64,000 nucleotides of DNA, taken from NCBI RefSeq assembly GCF_008806595.1, contig NZ_VZRB01000009.1, positions 124,001 through 188,000 on the forward strand. The letters run 5' to 3'. Shown one piece after another: positions 18,824 to 27,544 of this stretch. The notes under the pieces are model-generated. The model ran no database searches. It saw only the letters and a list, made by a program, of their open reading frames with translations, and had not been told where the DNA came from. Made by a program: the position numbers and the translations under genes. How positions within the stretch are numbered: the first letter of the stretch is position 1; each line of letters begins with the position of its first letter. Source of the DNA: Streptomyces luteolifulvus. GTDB lineage: Bacteria > Actinomycetota > Actinomycetes > Streptomycetales > Streptomycetaceae.

Positions 18824-19990
18824 TCAGGGATGCAGGAGAACCAGATCGTCGCGGTGGACGACCTCACGCTCGTAGTTCGGGCCGAGATCGCGGGCCAGTT
18901 CCCGGGTCGAGCGGCCGATCAGCAGGGGAATCTCCTTGGCGTCGAAGTTGACGAGTCCGCGGGCCACCGCGCGGCCCCGGCCGTCGCGCAGTTCGACGGG
19001 GTCGCCGGCGCTGAACTCGCCCTCGACGGCGGCGATCCCGGCCGGCAGCAGCGACGTGCGGCGCTCGACGACCGCGCGCACCGCCCCGTCGTCCAGCGTC
19101 AGGGAGCCCTGCGGGGTGGAGGCGTGCTGAAGCCACAGCAGCCGGTCGGCGGAACGCTTTCCGGTGGCGTGGAAGTAGGTGCCGGTGTCACCGCCCGAGA
19201 CCGCGTCGGCCGCGTGCACCGCGCTGGTCAGCACCACGGGGATGCCCGCGGCGGCCGCGATCCGGGCGGCCTCGACCTTGGTGACCATGCCGCCGGTGCC
19301 GACGCCGGCCTTACCGGTGCTGCCGATCTCGACGTGGGCGAGGTCGGCGGGTCCCCGTACCTCCGCTATCCGCGAGGTGCCCGGCTTGCCGGGGTCGCCG
19401 TCGTACACGCCGTCCACGTCGGACAGCAGGAGCAGCAGGTCGGCGCGGACGAGGTGGGCGACGAGGGCGGCGAGCCGGTCGTTGTCGCCGAAGCGGATCT
19501 CGTCCGTGGCGACGGTGTCGTTCTCGTTGACGACCGGGAGGGCGCCCATCGCGAGGAGCTTGTCGAGGGTGCGGGAGGCGTTGCGGTGGTGGGAGCGGCG
19601 GCTCATGTCGTCGGAGGTGAGCAGGACTTGGCCGACGCGGACGCCGTAGCGGGCGAAGGAGGCGGTGTAGCGGGCCACCAGGAGGCCCTGGCCGACGCTG
19701 GCCGCGGCCTGCTGGCGCGCGAGGTCCTTGGGGCGGCGGCGCAGGCCCAGCGGGGCGAGGCCCGCGGCGATCGCGCCGGAGGAGACCAGCACGATCTCCT
19801 TCTCTCCCCCGCTGCGGCTCTTGGCGAGTACGTCGACGAGCGCGTCGACGCGGTCGGCGTCCAGCCCGCCCGATGCGGTGGTCAGCGACGAGGAACCCAC
19901 CTTGACCACGATCCTGCGGGCCTCGATCACTGCCTGCCTTGCCGCTGCCACCTTGGTCGTTGTCCCCTCGCGTAGGTCTCGGCCGCTCAC
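18824..19990 (-). CDS. proB: Glutamate 5-kinase
   Basis: First enzyme of proline synthesis, phosphorylating glutamate. The N-terminal amino-acid-kinase domain shows RIVVKVGSSSLT, VLVSSGAIAAG, VVNENDTVATDE and TGGMVTKVEAARIAAAAGI. A C-terminal PUA domain runs from about residue 290 (LTLDDGAVRAVVERRTSLLPAG) and is common in ProB and related to feedback control by proline. 388 residues. The start GTG 19990 has no Shine-Dalgarno, but TAGATT ends 5 nt upstream, consistent with a leaderless mRNA. In many Streptomyces proB follows obg closely; here about 13 kb of polymer genes separate them. Confidence 0.97.
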   Translation of the reverse strand: MSGRDLREGTTTKVAAARQAVIEARRIVVKVGSSSLTTASGGLDADRVDALVDVLAKSRSGGEKEIVLVSSGAIAAGLAPLGLRRRPKDLARQQAAASVGQGLLVARYTASFARYGVRVGQVLLTSDDMSRRSHHRNASRTLDKLLAMGALPVVNENDTVATDEIRFGDNDRLAALVAHLVRADLLLLLSDVDGVYDGDPGKPGTSRIAEVRGPADLAHVEIGSTGKAGVGTGGMVTKVEAARIAAAAGIPVVLTSAVHAADAVSGGDTGTYFHATGKRSADRLLWLQHASTPQGSLTLDDGAVRAVVERRTSLLPAGIAAVEGEFSAGDPVELRDGRGRAVARGLVNFDAKEIPLLIGRSTRELARDLGPNYEREVVHRDDLVLLHP

Positions 19991-19995
19991 TCGGC

Positions 19996-20001
19996 AATCT
20001 A
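19996..20001 (-). promoter_or_regulatory. Candidate -10 (TAGATT) of leaderless proB
   Basis: TAGATT matches the Streptomyces -10 consensus and ends 5 nt before the GTG start. A transcript start 6-7 nt downstream would fall at or next to the start codon. No good -35 hexamer is visible. Confidence 0.4.
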
Positions 20002-20134
20002 CGCGAACGGGGGCGGGCCCCGCGCATCGGTCCAGGCATCGGACACACCATGCGTAACCGCGTGCTCACGCGCCGCACAGGGCAAAAAGGTTGTACTGGT
20101 TGCTTATAGAAATCAAAGAGCACTTAAACTTAGT

Positions 20135-21577
20135 TTGAAGTTTGTGTCACCTATAGTTCGCGATGTGAAGCGCATACTTCTGAGATCGGGGAAGAGCCCC
20201 TACGACGTCATCCCCGTGGAGGAAGCCCTCCACCGCGACGTCATCGCCACCAACTCCGGCAACCTGATCTTCAGCGACGCCGCGCACAAGATTCTCGAGA
20301 CCCCGGACACGGAAGTCGTCTCGAACCGCATGCGGATCGACCCGGCCCAGGCGGGGCGGATCAACGAGGAGTACGACGCGTTCGTCGTGCCGCTCGCCAA
20401 CGCCTTCCGGCTGTCGTTCGAGCCCGCGCTGCAGAAGCTGACGCGGCTCATCACCAAGCTGAAGATCCCGGTCGTCGTGGTCGGAGTCGGCGCGCAGTCC
20501 TCGCTGGACTACGACCCGGACAAGCTGAGGTCCATGGAGACCTCCGTCCGCGCGTTCGTCTCGGCGGTGCTCGACCGCAGCGCCACGATCGGCGTGCGCG
20601 GCGAGTTCACGGAGAAGTACCTCAAGGACATGGGCTTCCGGGACGTCGAGGTCATCGGCTGCCCGTCGATGTTCATGCACGGCAAGGAACTCGGCGTGCA
20701 CAAGCGGGTGCCGGGGCTGACCACCGACTCACGGATCGCGATCAACGGCTCGCACAGCGCGGTCCGGGGCCAGGGCATGGACCAGGTCATCCGCCGCACC
20801 CACGAGCGCTACCCGAACCTGTGCTACATAGGCCAGAACCTCAGCGACGCACGTCAGCTGCACTGGCGGGACCTGTCGCACCCCAACGGCCGGATCACGG
20901 CGATGCCGACGCACCCGGACCACCCGATGTACGCGGAGGACAAGGTCCGCCTCTACATCGACCCCATCACATGGATCAACGATCTGCGCGAGGTCGACTT
21001 CTCCTTCGGCTCCCGCATCCACGGCAACATCGCCGCGCTGCTGGCGGGCACGCCCGCGACCGTGCTGACGGCCGACTCGCGGACGCTGGAGCTGTGCCGT
21101 TACTTCGACATCCCGCACCAGCGGATCGACCGGATCGCCGAGGACCTGGACCCGGCGCGGCTGTACGAACAGGCCGACTTCACCAAGCTGGTCGGCGGTC
21201 ACCAGGAGCGTTTCGAGCGCTTCACGGCGTTCCTGGACAAGAACGGCCTGAAGAACACCTTTACCCACGGTGACGGCGGCGTGGCCTTCGAGCAGCGCAT
21301 GCGGAAGCTGACGTTCCCGCCGGGCATCCGCCCCTGGAACGACACCGATCTCATCTCGCTCACCACGCGGTTCGGCTTCCTGCAGAGCCGTATCGTCCAG
21401 CTGTCCAAGGACAACGCGCAGCTCAAGCGGGAAGTGGCGAAGGTCAAGGCCGGTGCCGACAAGCCCACCCCGGTGGCCAAGGCGACCGCGGACGGGTCCT
21501 CGACCTCCGTCATCCGCCGCGCACGGCGTGCCGTCGGGCGGCCGCTGCGCCGGACACGGCAGACCGACGGCCAGTAG
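20135..21577 (+). CDS. Polysaccharide pyruvyl transferase family protein
   Basis: Adds pyruvate ketals or acts on surface polysaccharides in known members (CsaB/WcaK-like). Seen: VVVGVGAQSSLDYDPDKL, ATIGVRGEFTEKYLKDMGF, VEVIGCPSMFMHG and the signature RIHGNIAALLAGTPATVLTA in the C-terminal half. About 420 residues form the enzyme, followed by a helical, Lys-rich tail and a basic end. The start is uncertain: TTG 20135, GTG 20144 and GTG 20165 are all in frame and none has a clear Shine-Dalgarno. The upstream DNA is markedly AT-rich for this genome (around 20070-20135), probably the promoter. First gene of the polymer locus, divergent from proB. Confidence 0.85.
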   Translation: MKFVSPIVRDVKRILLRSGKSPYDVIPVEEALHRDVIATNSGNLIFSDAAHKILETPDTEVVSNRMRIDPAQAGRINEEYDAFVVPLANAFRLSFEPALQKLTRLITKLKIPVVVVGVGAQSSLDYDPDKLRSMETSVRAFVSAVLDRSATIGVRGEFTEKYLKDMGFRDVEVIGCPSMFMHGKELGVHKRVPGLTTDSRIAINGSHSAVRGQGMDQVIRRTHERYPNLCYIGQNLSDARQLHWRDLSHPNGRITAMPTHPDHPMYAEDKVRLYIDPITWINDLREVDFSFGSRIHGNIAALLAGTPATVLTADSRTLELCRYFDIPHQRIDRIAEDLDPARLYEQADFTKLVGGHQERFERFTAFLDKNGLKNTFTHGDGGVAFEQRMRKLTFPPGIRPWNDTDLISLTTRFGFLQSRIVQLSKDNAQLKREVAKVKAGADKPTPVAKATADGSSTSVIRRARRAVGRPLRRTRQTDGQ

Positions 21578-21689
21578 CACCCCGTAACACCCGCGCTCAC
21601 TCGAAGGCTTTCGGACACGCGCGTGTCGTCCAGTGGTCGGCACGCGTTAACCGGATCGTCCGTCTTACGGCGACCTTGGAGTGACCGCA

Positions 21690-23807
21690 GTGCATGTACC
21701 TCTCCCCCACCGGTGGTCCACGGCGAGGCTTTCGGACCGTCCGGCCGCTGCGCCGGAGCCCCTGCCGACGCCGAGCGCCATACGGCTTGTGGACCGGCAG
21801 ACCGTGGCGAGGGCGATCGTCGCGGTCGTCCTGACGGCCGCCTTCGCCGCCCAGACCGTGGCCGCCCTGCGCCCGCACGTTCCGCTGCTGATCATCTCCA
21901 CCGCCGCCTCGCTGGCGGTCGAGGGTTTCCTGTCCCGGTGGCAGCGGGACATGGTGACGGTGCTGGCCAAACTGCACGCGGACCTGACCGTGCGGCACGT
22001 ACTGCGGGACCTGCTGCTCGTCGTGGGCCTGCTGCGGCTGGGCGGGCAGGACCGCGAGACGCAGTACGCGCCGCTGGTCGCCGGTCTGCTCGTCTTCTAC
22101 GCGCTGCACTGTGCGATCCAGGCGGTCTCCGTCCTGGTCCGCCGCACCCGCACGCTTCCGGTGGTCACCCGCAACATCGACGCCTCCGCGCTGCGTCTGT
22201 CCCCGGCCCCGCCCGTCCTGCTGCGCCGCCCCGGTCACCGGCTGCTGGTCTTCGGTCTGCCCTCGACGGCCGGACTGCTGGCCACGGCGGCGAGCGGTGC
22301 CACCGAGTACGCGGCCCTCGGCATCGCCCTGTCCCTCGGTCTCGCCCTGATGGGCCTGTGCGACCTGCTGCCGCGCCTGCTGCCGAGCCGCCGTCCGGCG
22401 GGCGAGCAGGAGGTACTGGACTGGTTCGACGCCTGGCTCGCCGAGTACCGGCCGACGGTCGGCCTGTACTTCTCGGGCGGGGTGTCCTCGGCGTACCAGG
22501 CGAACATGTGGCTGGAGCCGCTGGCCGGGCTCGACGGGCGGCCGCTGATCGTGCTGCGCGAGCGGTTCATGGTGCACAAGCTCGCTCCGACGGACATCCC
22601 GGTCGTCTGCCTGCCGAGGGTGGCCGATCTGATGCGGCTGGAGCACTCCACGCTCCAGGTCCTCATCCACCCGTCGAACTCCGGCAAGACCTCCCAGGTG
22701 CTGCGCATCCCGACGATCAAGCACACGTTCGTCAACCACGGCGAGAGCGACAAGCTGTCCTCGTGCAACCCGTACGCGAAGGCGTACGACGAGGTGTGGG
22801 TGGCCGGTCCCGCGGCCCGCGAGCGGTATGCGCTGGCCGAGGTCGGTGTCGAGGACAAGGACGTGGTGGAGACGGGTCGCCCGCAACTGGACGCGGTACG
22901 GCCCTACGCGGGCCCGCCCACCGGTCCGTACACCACGGTCCTGTACGCGCCGACCTGGGAGGGCTGGGACGGCAACCCGGGCAACACATCGGTGATCGAG
23001 GCCGGCGAGAACCTCGTGCGGGCGCTGCTCGCGGACCCGGCCGTGCGGCTGCTGTACAAGCCGCATCCGCTGACGGGTTCGGTGGACGCCCGGGCCGGGG
23101 CGGCCGATCTGCGCATCCGGGAGGTGATCCGGGCGGCGAACCGGGAGCGGGCGGGACAGCGTCCGGCCCGCGGCGGTGAACTCGCCCTGCGGACGGCCGA
23201 GCTGGACCGGCTCACCGCGGACAGTTGCCGCCCCGGCGCCGACCATGTCGAGCGGATGATGCTGCAGACCGCCCCACGGCCGGGCCGCGCCGAGGAGGTG
23301 GCGCGGGCCACGGCGGCCTGGGAGGAGGCCTTCTGGGCCTCGCTGCCGGAGGGCGAGCACCAGATCGTGACGGCGGAACGGCCCGTGCTGTACTCCTGCT
23401 TCAACAGGGCCGATCTGCTGGTCAGCGATGTGTCCAGCGTGATCGGCGACTTCCTGGCGAGCGGCAAGCCGTATGCGGTGGCGAACACCAGCGGGCTGGC
23501 GGAGGACGCGTTCCGTACGGCGTTCCCGACGGCGAGCGCGGCGACGGTGCTGACGCCGGACGCGGCGGGGGTGCCGCGGCTGCTGGACGCGGTACGCCAC
23601 CCGGAGCGGGACGAACTGAGGGCGGCCCGGGCGGAGCTGAAACTACGTCTGCTGGGCCCGGCCGATCCGCCGTCCCAGATGCGCTTCAACAAGGCCGTAC
23701 AGGACCTGTGTTCGGCCGCGCGGACGCACCGGGGACGGATGGCGGCACGGCTGACGGCAGAAATCCCGGGACAGCGGGGCACTCTGCTCGACAGGCACCG
23801 GGCCTAG
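21690..23807 (+). CDS. TagF-like poly(glycerol/alditol phosphate) transferase with N-terminal membrane domain
   Basis: Residues about 40-225 contain four to six membrane helices. The remaining 470 residues have CDP-glycerol glycerophosphotransferase (PF04464-like) motifs: INHGESDKL-type HGESDK, VLYAPTWEGWDGNPGNTS, LLYKPHPLTG and LLVSDVSSVIGDFLASGKPYA. Such enzymes polymerise alditol-phosphate units from CDP-alditols at the membrane. GTG 21690 has GGAG 8 nt upstream; GTG 21681 is 9 nt earlier and less well placed. A close paralogue lies on the minus strand at 25272-27386. The fused membrane domain is unlike soluble Bacillus TagF and probably replaces peripheral attachment. Confidence 0.85.
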   Translation: MHVPLPHRWSTARLSDRPAAAPEPLPTPSAIRLVDRQTVARAIVAVVLTAAFAAQTVAALRPHVPLLIISTAASLAVEGFLSRWQRDMVTVLAKLHADLTVRHVLRDLLLVVGLLRLGGQDRETQYAPLVAGLLVFYALHCAIQAVSVLVRRTRTLPVVTRNIDASALRLSPAPPVLLRRPGHRLLVFGLPSTAGLLATAASGATEYAALGIALSLGLALMGLCDLLPRLLPSRRPAGEQEVLDWFDAWLAEYRPTVGLYFSGGVSSAYQANMWLEPLAGLDGRPLIVLRERFMVHKLAPTDIPVVCLPRVADLMRLEHSTLQVLIHPSNSGKTSQVLRIPTIKHTFVNHGESDKLSSCNPYAKAYDEVWVAGPAARERYALAEVGVEDKDVVETGRPQLDAVRPYAGPPTGPYTTVLYAPTWEGWDGNPGNTSVIEAGENLVRALLADPAVRLLYKPHPLTGSVDARAGAADLRIREVIRAANRERAGQRPARGGELALRTAELDRLTADSCRPGADHVERMMLQTAPRPGRAEEVARATAAWEEAFWASLPEGEHQIVTAERPVLYSCFNRADLLVSDVSSVIGDFLASGKPYAVANTSGLAEDAFRTAFPTASAATVLTPDAAGVPRLLDAVRHPERDELRAARAELKLRLLGPADPPSQMRFNKAVQDLCSAARTHRGRMAARLTAEIPGQRGTLLDRHRA

Positions 23808-23827
23808 CAATGCGGTCACAGCGATGA

Positions 23828-25063
23828 TCAGGCCGCCGCCCTGCGTCCTCCCGGTCCGGCCTCGCGCGACGGCATCACCCGCCGCGCCCTGCGGGCCACC
23901 CGGCGCAGCAGGGTGTCGACGCGGTCCTCCCGGTGGCCCGGGACGCCGCGGGCCTCGCGGGGTTCGGCGAGGTAGACGGCGTCGGGGACGGCCGCGGACC
24001 CGTCGCGGAAGTGCGGGTAGGCGAGGTAGACGCGGCGGCCCTTGCGCTCCAGTACGGCTGCGGGCTGCTTCTTGGCCCGCATGAACTCCAGGACGTCCTT
24101 GAGGAGTTCGGGCCGTCCGGCGGCGACCAGGTGCAGCCGGAGGCGCTCGTTGACCTTGAGGCTGCGGGCGACCCCGTCGGTCCAGTAGGTCTCCATCAGC
24201 GGCTTCGCCAGGTCGAACTTGGTGCGCCGGACCTCGTCACTGTCCTTGAGGTACTTGGGGCCGAACTGCGGCAGCAGGGTGACGAGGAAGGGACGGACCA
24301 TGAGCATGTCGCGCTGCGGGCCCGCGGGGACCATCTCGGCTATCAGCCGCATCAGGGCGCGGGCGGAGTCGAAGCGCAGGGTGTAGCTCCCGCTCTTCGT
24401 CACATGCTTGCCGTCCTCCCGGCCGACCAGGTAGTAGCACGTGTGATCGGCGAGTACGGAGACGCCGTCGGCCCGCAGATAGGCCTCCATCGTGAACAGG
24501 GCGTCCTCACCGGTCCACAGGGACTCGTCGAACCGCATGCCGTGGCGTTCGAGGAGGCTGCGGCGGAAGAGCTTCTGCGCGCTCAGGGTGAACTTGATGT
24601 TGGAGGAGAAGACGTCGGTACGGTCCAGCGTCCGGCCCCACATCGACTGCGGCGCCTTGCGGTTGACGCCCTCGACCCTGCCGAGGACCACGTCCGTGGC
24701 GTTGCGGTCGGCCATGGCGACCATCCGCTCCAGGGCCTCGGGGCCGAGCCGGTCGTCGGCGTCCAGGAAGAAGACGTACCGTCCGGCGGCCTTGCCGAGA
24801 CCGACGTTGCGCGGGCCGCTGGGGCCGCCCGAGTTCTCCTGTCTGATCACCGTGACGGGCATGGGCGCTCTGCCGGCGAACTCCTCCAGGTACTCCCCCG
24901 TGCCGTCCGTCGATCCGTCGTCGACCGCGATGACCTCGATGCGCCCCGGGCCGAGGGTCTGCGCCTGAACGGATGCCAGGCACTCGACCAGGTACGGCAT
25001 CGCTTCGTAGGCCCCGATGACCACGGTCACATCAGGCTGCGGCACGGTCAGACTTCCCCTCAT
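23828..25063 (-). CDS. Family 2 glycosyltransferase
   Basis: The GT-A fold is clear: VTVVIGAYEAMPYLVECLAS, then IAVDDGSTDGTGEYL, GPRNVGLGKAAGRYVFFLDADD (the DXD motif in LDADD) and a TGEDALFTMEAYLRADG acceptor-loop sequence. The last 100 residues are basic with no membrane helices. ATG 25063 has GGGGGAAA upstream; GTG 25045 with AGGGGA is an alternative. Longer frames upstream are excluded because they cross the terminator at 25206. It probably adds a sugar to a surface polymer made by the flanking TagF-like proteins. Sugar donor unknown. Confidence 0.9.
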   Translation of the reverse strand: MRGSLTVPQPDVTVVIGAYEAMPYLVECLASVQAQTLGPGRIEVIAVDDGSTDGTGEYLEEFAGRAPMPVTVIRQENSGGPSGPRNVGLGKAAGRYVFFLDADDRLGPEALERMVAMADRNATDVVLGRVEGVNRKAPQSMWGRTLDRTDVFSSNIKFTLSAQKLFRRSLLERHGMRFDESLWTGEDALFTMEAYLRADGVSVLADHTCYYLVGREDGKHVTKSGSYTLRFDSARALMRLIAEMVPAGPQRDMLMVRPFLVTLLPQFGPKYLKDSDEVRRTKFDLAKPLMETYWTDGVARSLKVNERLRLHLVAAGRPELLKDVLEFMRAKKQPAAVLERKGRRVYLAYPHFRDGSAAVPDAVYLAEPREARGVPGHREDRVDTLLRRVARRARRVMPSREAGPGGRRAAA

Positions 25064-25205
25064 CGCGGAACATTTCCCCCGTATCAGCTCATTGCCTACC
25101 TGGAAGACGGCCGCACGGAGGAACCGGTTGCCCGAGCACCACGGTTTCGTGACGGGGGTCATACCGTGATCGCGGGCAGACACGACGGACACCAGGGGAT
25201 ACGTG

Positions 25206-25253
25206 ACAGGGCCCGGTTTTTCGAGGATCACTCCTCGAAAAACCGGGCCCTGT
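25206..25253. terminator. 22-bp perfect inverted repeat, terminator
   Basis: Arms 25206-25227 and 25232-25253 are fully complementary, with loop TCAC. It follows the second TagF-like gene (stop at 25272, minus strand) and precedes the GT2 gene, so it should end the former transcript. The A/T runs are in the stem, not the tail. Confidence 0.75.
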
Positions 25254-25271
25254 TCACCCGGGGCACCGCGG

Positions 25272-27386
25272 TCAGCCCGCGGCGGCTCCGTCCGTGTCGC
25301 CGGTGGCCGTGGCCCGCGGCACGGGCATCGCGTCGGCGAGCTCCTCCGCCTCCTGAACATCGGCGGCCGCGATCCGTGCCTCCTGGCCGACGTTGCGCGT
25401 CTGGGCCTTGATCGCGAGGTTCGCCACCGCCGTGTTGAACTGGTCGATGGAGGGCGGCTCGTCGGGGCCGAGCAGATACTGCTTCAGCTCCTTGCGGTCC
25501 TCGGCGAGCGGGTCGGCGGCCGGGTCGCGGACCGCCGCGAGCAGCTCGCCCAGCTCGGCCGCGCTGTTGGTCAGGATCACCGCGGCGCGCACGGCGGTGT
25601 TCTGCCGCTTGAACTCCTCCACACCGAGCTCCGCGGAGTCGGTGACCGCGTACGGCTTGCCGCTCGCGATGAAGTCGGAGACCACGCTGGAGATGTCGGA
25701 GACCATCGCGTCGGAGACGTTGAAGCAGTCGTACAGGCGCGGCTCGGCACCCGTGATGACCCGGTGCTCCCAGCTGCCGAAGGAACGCCAGTAGGCGTCG
25801 TCCCACTCGGCGCGCAGCCGGGCGACCTCCTGGTGCTTCTGCACGTCGACCAGGCCGTCACGGCTGGCCTCGGCCTCGTCGCCCTTGTCGTCGCCGGTGC
25901 CGGACAGCTCGGCGATCCGGGCCTGGATACGGGCGAGCTCCGCCTTGGCCTGCGTCTGGGCGGCGGTGTCGGCGGTGAAGCGCGAGTCGGCGGCGCGGTC
26001 GGCGGCGGCCTTCTCGATCAGGGCGGTGATCCGCCGGTGCGCGGCCCCGGCCGCGGCGCTGACGGTGCCGGTGAACGGGTGCGGCTTGTAGAGGACACGG
26101 ACCGGCGGGTCGGCCTTCACCAGCTTCTTCACGATGTTCTCACCGGCGAGCAGGATCGAGGTGTTGCCCGGCTGGCCGTCCCAGCCCTCCCAGGTGGGCG
26201 CGTACAGCACCGTGGGGATACGGCCCTCGGGGGCGCCCTGTCCGGTCTCGATGGGCGCCAGCTGCGGCCGGCCGACCTCCGCGATGTCGTCGTCGCGGAC
26301 GCCGACGTCGGCGATGGCGTAGCGGTCGCGGCCCGCTCGGCCGGCCGTCCACACCTCGTCGTACACCTTGCTGAACGGGTTGACGCTGGCGAGCTTGTCG
26401 CTGTCGCCGTGGCCGATGAAGACGTGCTTCATGGTCGGCACCCGCAGCAGATGGATGTTCTTGCCGACGTTCGCCGCGTACAGAGCGACCCGCACCGTGG
26501 ACAGGTCCATGTTCATCAGGTGCACCCCTCCGGGCACGCAGATGACGGGGACCGTGGTGGGCGCCAGGTTCTGCAGTATGACGCGCTCGCGCAGCAGGAT
26601 CAGCGGCCGGGACTCCAACTGCTCCATGGTCTCCAGCCACATGTTGACCTGGTACGCGGAGTCCTTGGAGCCGGAGAAGTAGAGCACGGTCTCCGGCCGG
26701 TACTCGCGCAGCCAGTCGTCGACGGCGGCCAGGACGGTCTCGTCGTTCGGCGGGATCTGCTTGCCAAGCACGTACGGCACCAGCACGACGACGTACAGGC
26801 AGCCGAGGAACAGCGTGACGCCGATGCCGACGAAGCCGGCCACGGGCGAGTCCACGACGGTGGAGACGAGTATGCCGACCACGGCCGCGAGGTCGAGGTG
26901 GAGGATCTTCTCCGCGGAGCGGTTCAGCAGCCGCTGGGGCGGCGCGTCCGGGATGCGGATGCGCGAGGCCAGGTCGACGTTGCGGGTGGCGACCGGCATC
27001 CGGCGGCGGTTGCGGATCAGGGTGACCAGCGCGCCGTGCGGGGCCTGGAGGCCGTAGAACGCGATGAAGCAGGCGATGGCGCCGTAGAAGATCAGATCGT
27101 CCGAGAGGCCGAGGCGGGCCAGCAGCAGGATCAGCAGGAGCTGTCTGATCAGGAAGCGGATCGACAGACCGGCCCGCACCTTGCTGAGACGGTTGATCAG
27201 ATAGCTGTTCCTGCGGTGCAGGAAGTGGTCCGCCAGGTACGTCACGGCGGTCGCGGCCGCGAAGGCGGGAACGCTCGGGACGAGCGCGGCCAGCATGAGG
27301 CAGGGGTAGCCCAGCATCATGAGGACCGCCGCGGCCAGCTCGGCCGCGCTGCCCACCCGGGCGACGCGAATAGCGGTGGTTATCAC
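25272..27386 (-). CDS. TagF-like poly(alditol phosphate) transferase with N-terminal membrane domain, paralogue 2
   Basis: Same layout as the plus-strand gene at 21690: about 200 residues of membrane helices (such as AVLMMLGYPCLMLAALVP and LAAVVGILVSTVV), then a TagF-like domain with FIGHGDSDKLASVNPFSKVY, TVLYAPTWEGWDGQPGNTS, VLYKPHPFTGTVSAAAGAAH and AMVSDISSVVSDFIASGKPYA. An inserted acidic coiled region (about 480-545) and a longer acidic C-terminus distinguish it. GTG 27386 starts the frame, 704 residues, with a weak Shine-Dalgarno. The two genes could act in sequence (primer and polymerase, as with TagB/TagF or TarF/TarL). It is flanked by the cytidylyltransferase-reductase gene that would supply its nucleotide substrate. 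Confidence 0.85.
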   Translation of the reverse strand: MITTAIRVARVGSAAELAAAVLMMLGYPCLMLAALVPSVPAFAAATAVTYLADHFLHRRNSYLINRLSKVRAGLSIRFLIRQLLLILLLARLGLSDDLIFYGAIACFIAFYGLQAPHGALVTLIRNRRRMPVATRNVDLASRIRIPDAPPQRLLNRSAEKILHLDLAAVVGILVSTVVDSPVAGFVGIGVTLFLGCLYVVVLVPYVLGKQIPPNDETVLAAVDDWLREYRPETVLYFSGSKDSAYQVNMWLETMEQLESRPLILLRERVILQNLAPTTVPVICVPGGVHLMNMDLSTVRVALYAANVGKNIHLLRVPTMKHVFIGHGDSDKLASVNPFSKVYDEVWTAGRAGRDRYAIADVGVRDDDIAEVGRPQLAPIETGQGAPEGRIPTVLYAPTWEGWDGQPGNTSILLAGENIVKKLVKADPPVRVLYKPHPFTGTVSAAAGAAHRRITALIEKAAADRAADSRFTADTAAQTQAKAELARIQARIAELSGTGDDKGDEAEASRDGLVDVQKHQEVARLRAEWDDAYWRSFGSWEHRVITGAEPRLYDCFNVSDAMVSDISSVVSDFIASGKPYAVTDSAELGVEEFKRQNTAVRAAVILTNSAAELGELLAAVRDPAADPLAEDRKELKQYLLGPDEPPSIDQFNTAVANLAIKAQTRNVGQEARIAAADVQEAEELADAMPVPRATATGDTDGAAAG

Positions 27387-27544
27387 GGAGAACCTGCTCT
27401 GGGAGGGGTGCCGGTTGTGAATGCCGAAAAAGTCCGGAAAGCGAATTGTGAAGACTCCGGTAAATTTACGGACTCAGGCCCCTGCGAATGCACCTGAACG
27501 GGCAGCCACAGAGGCCTGAATGACAGACGACTATTTGCGGTTGA

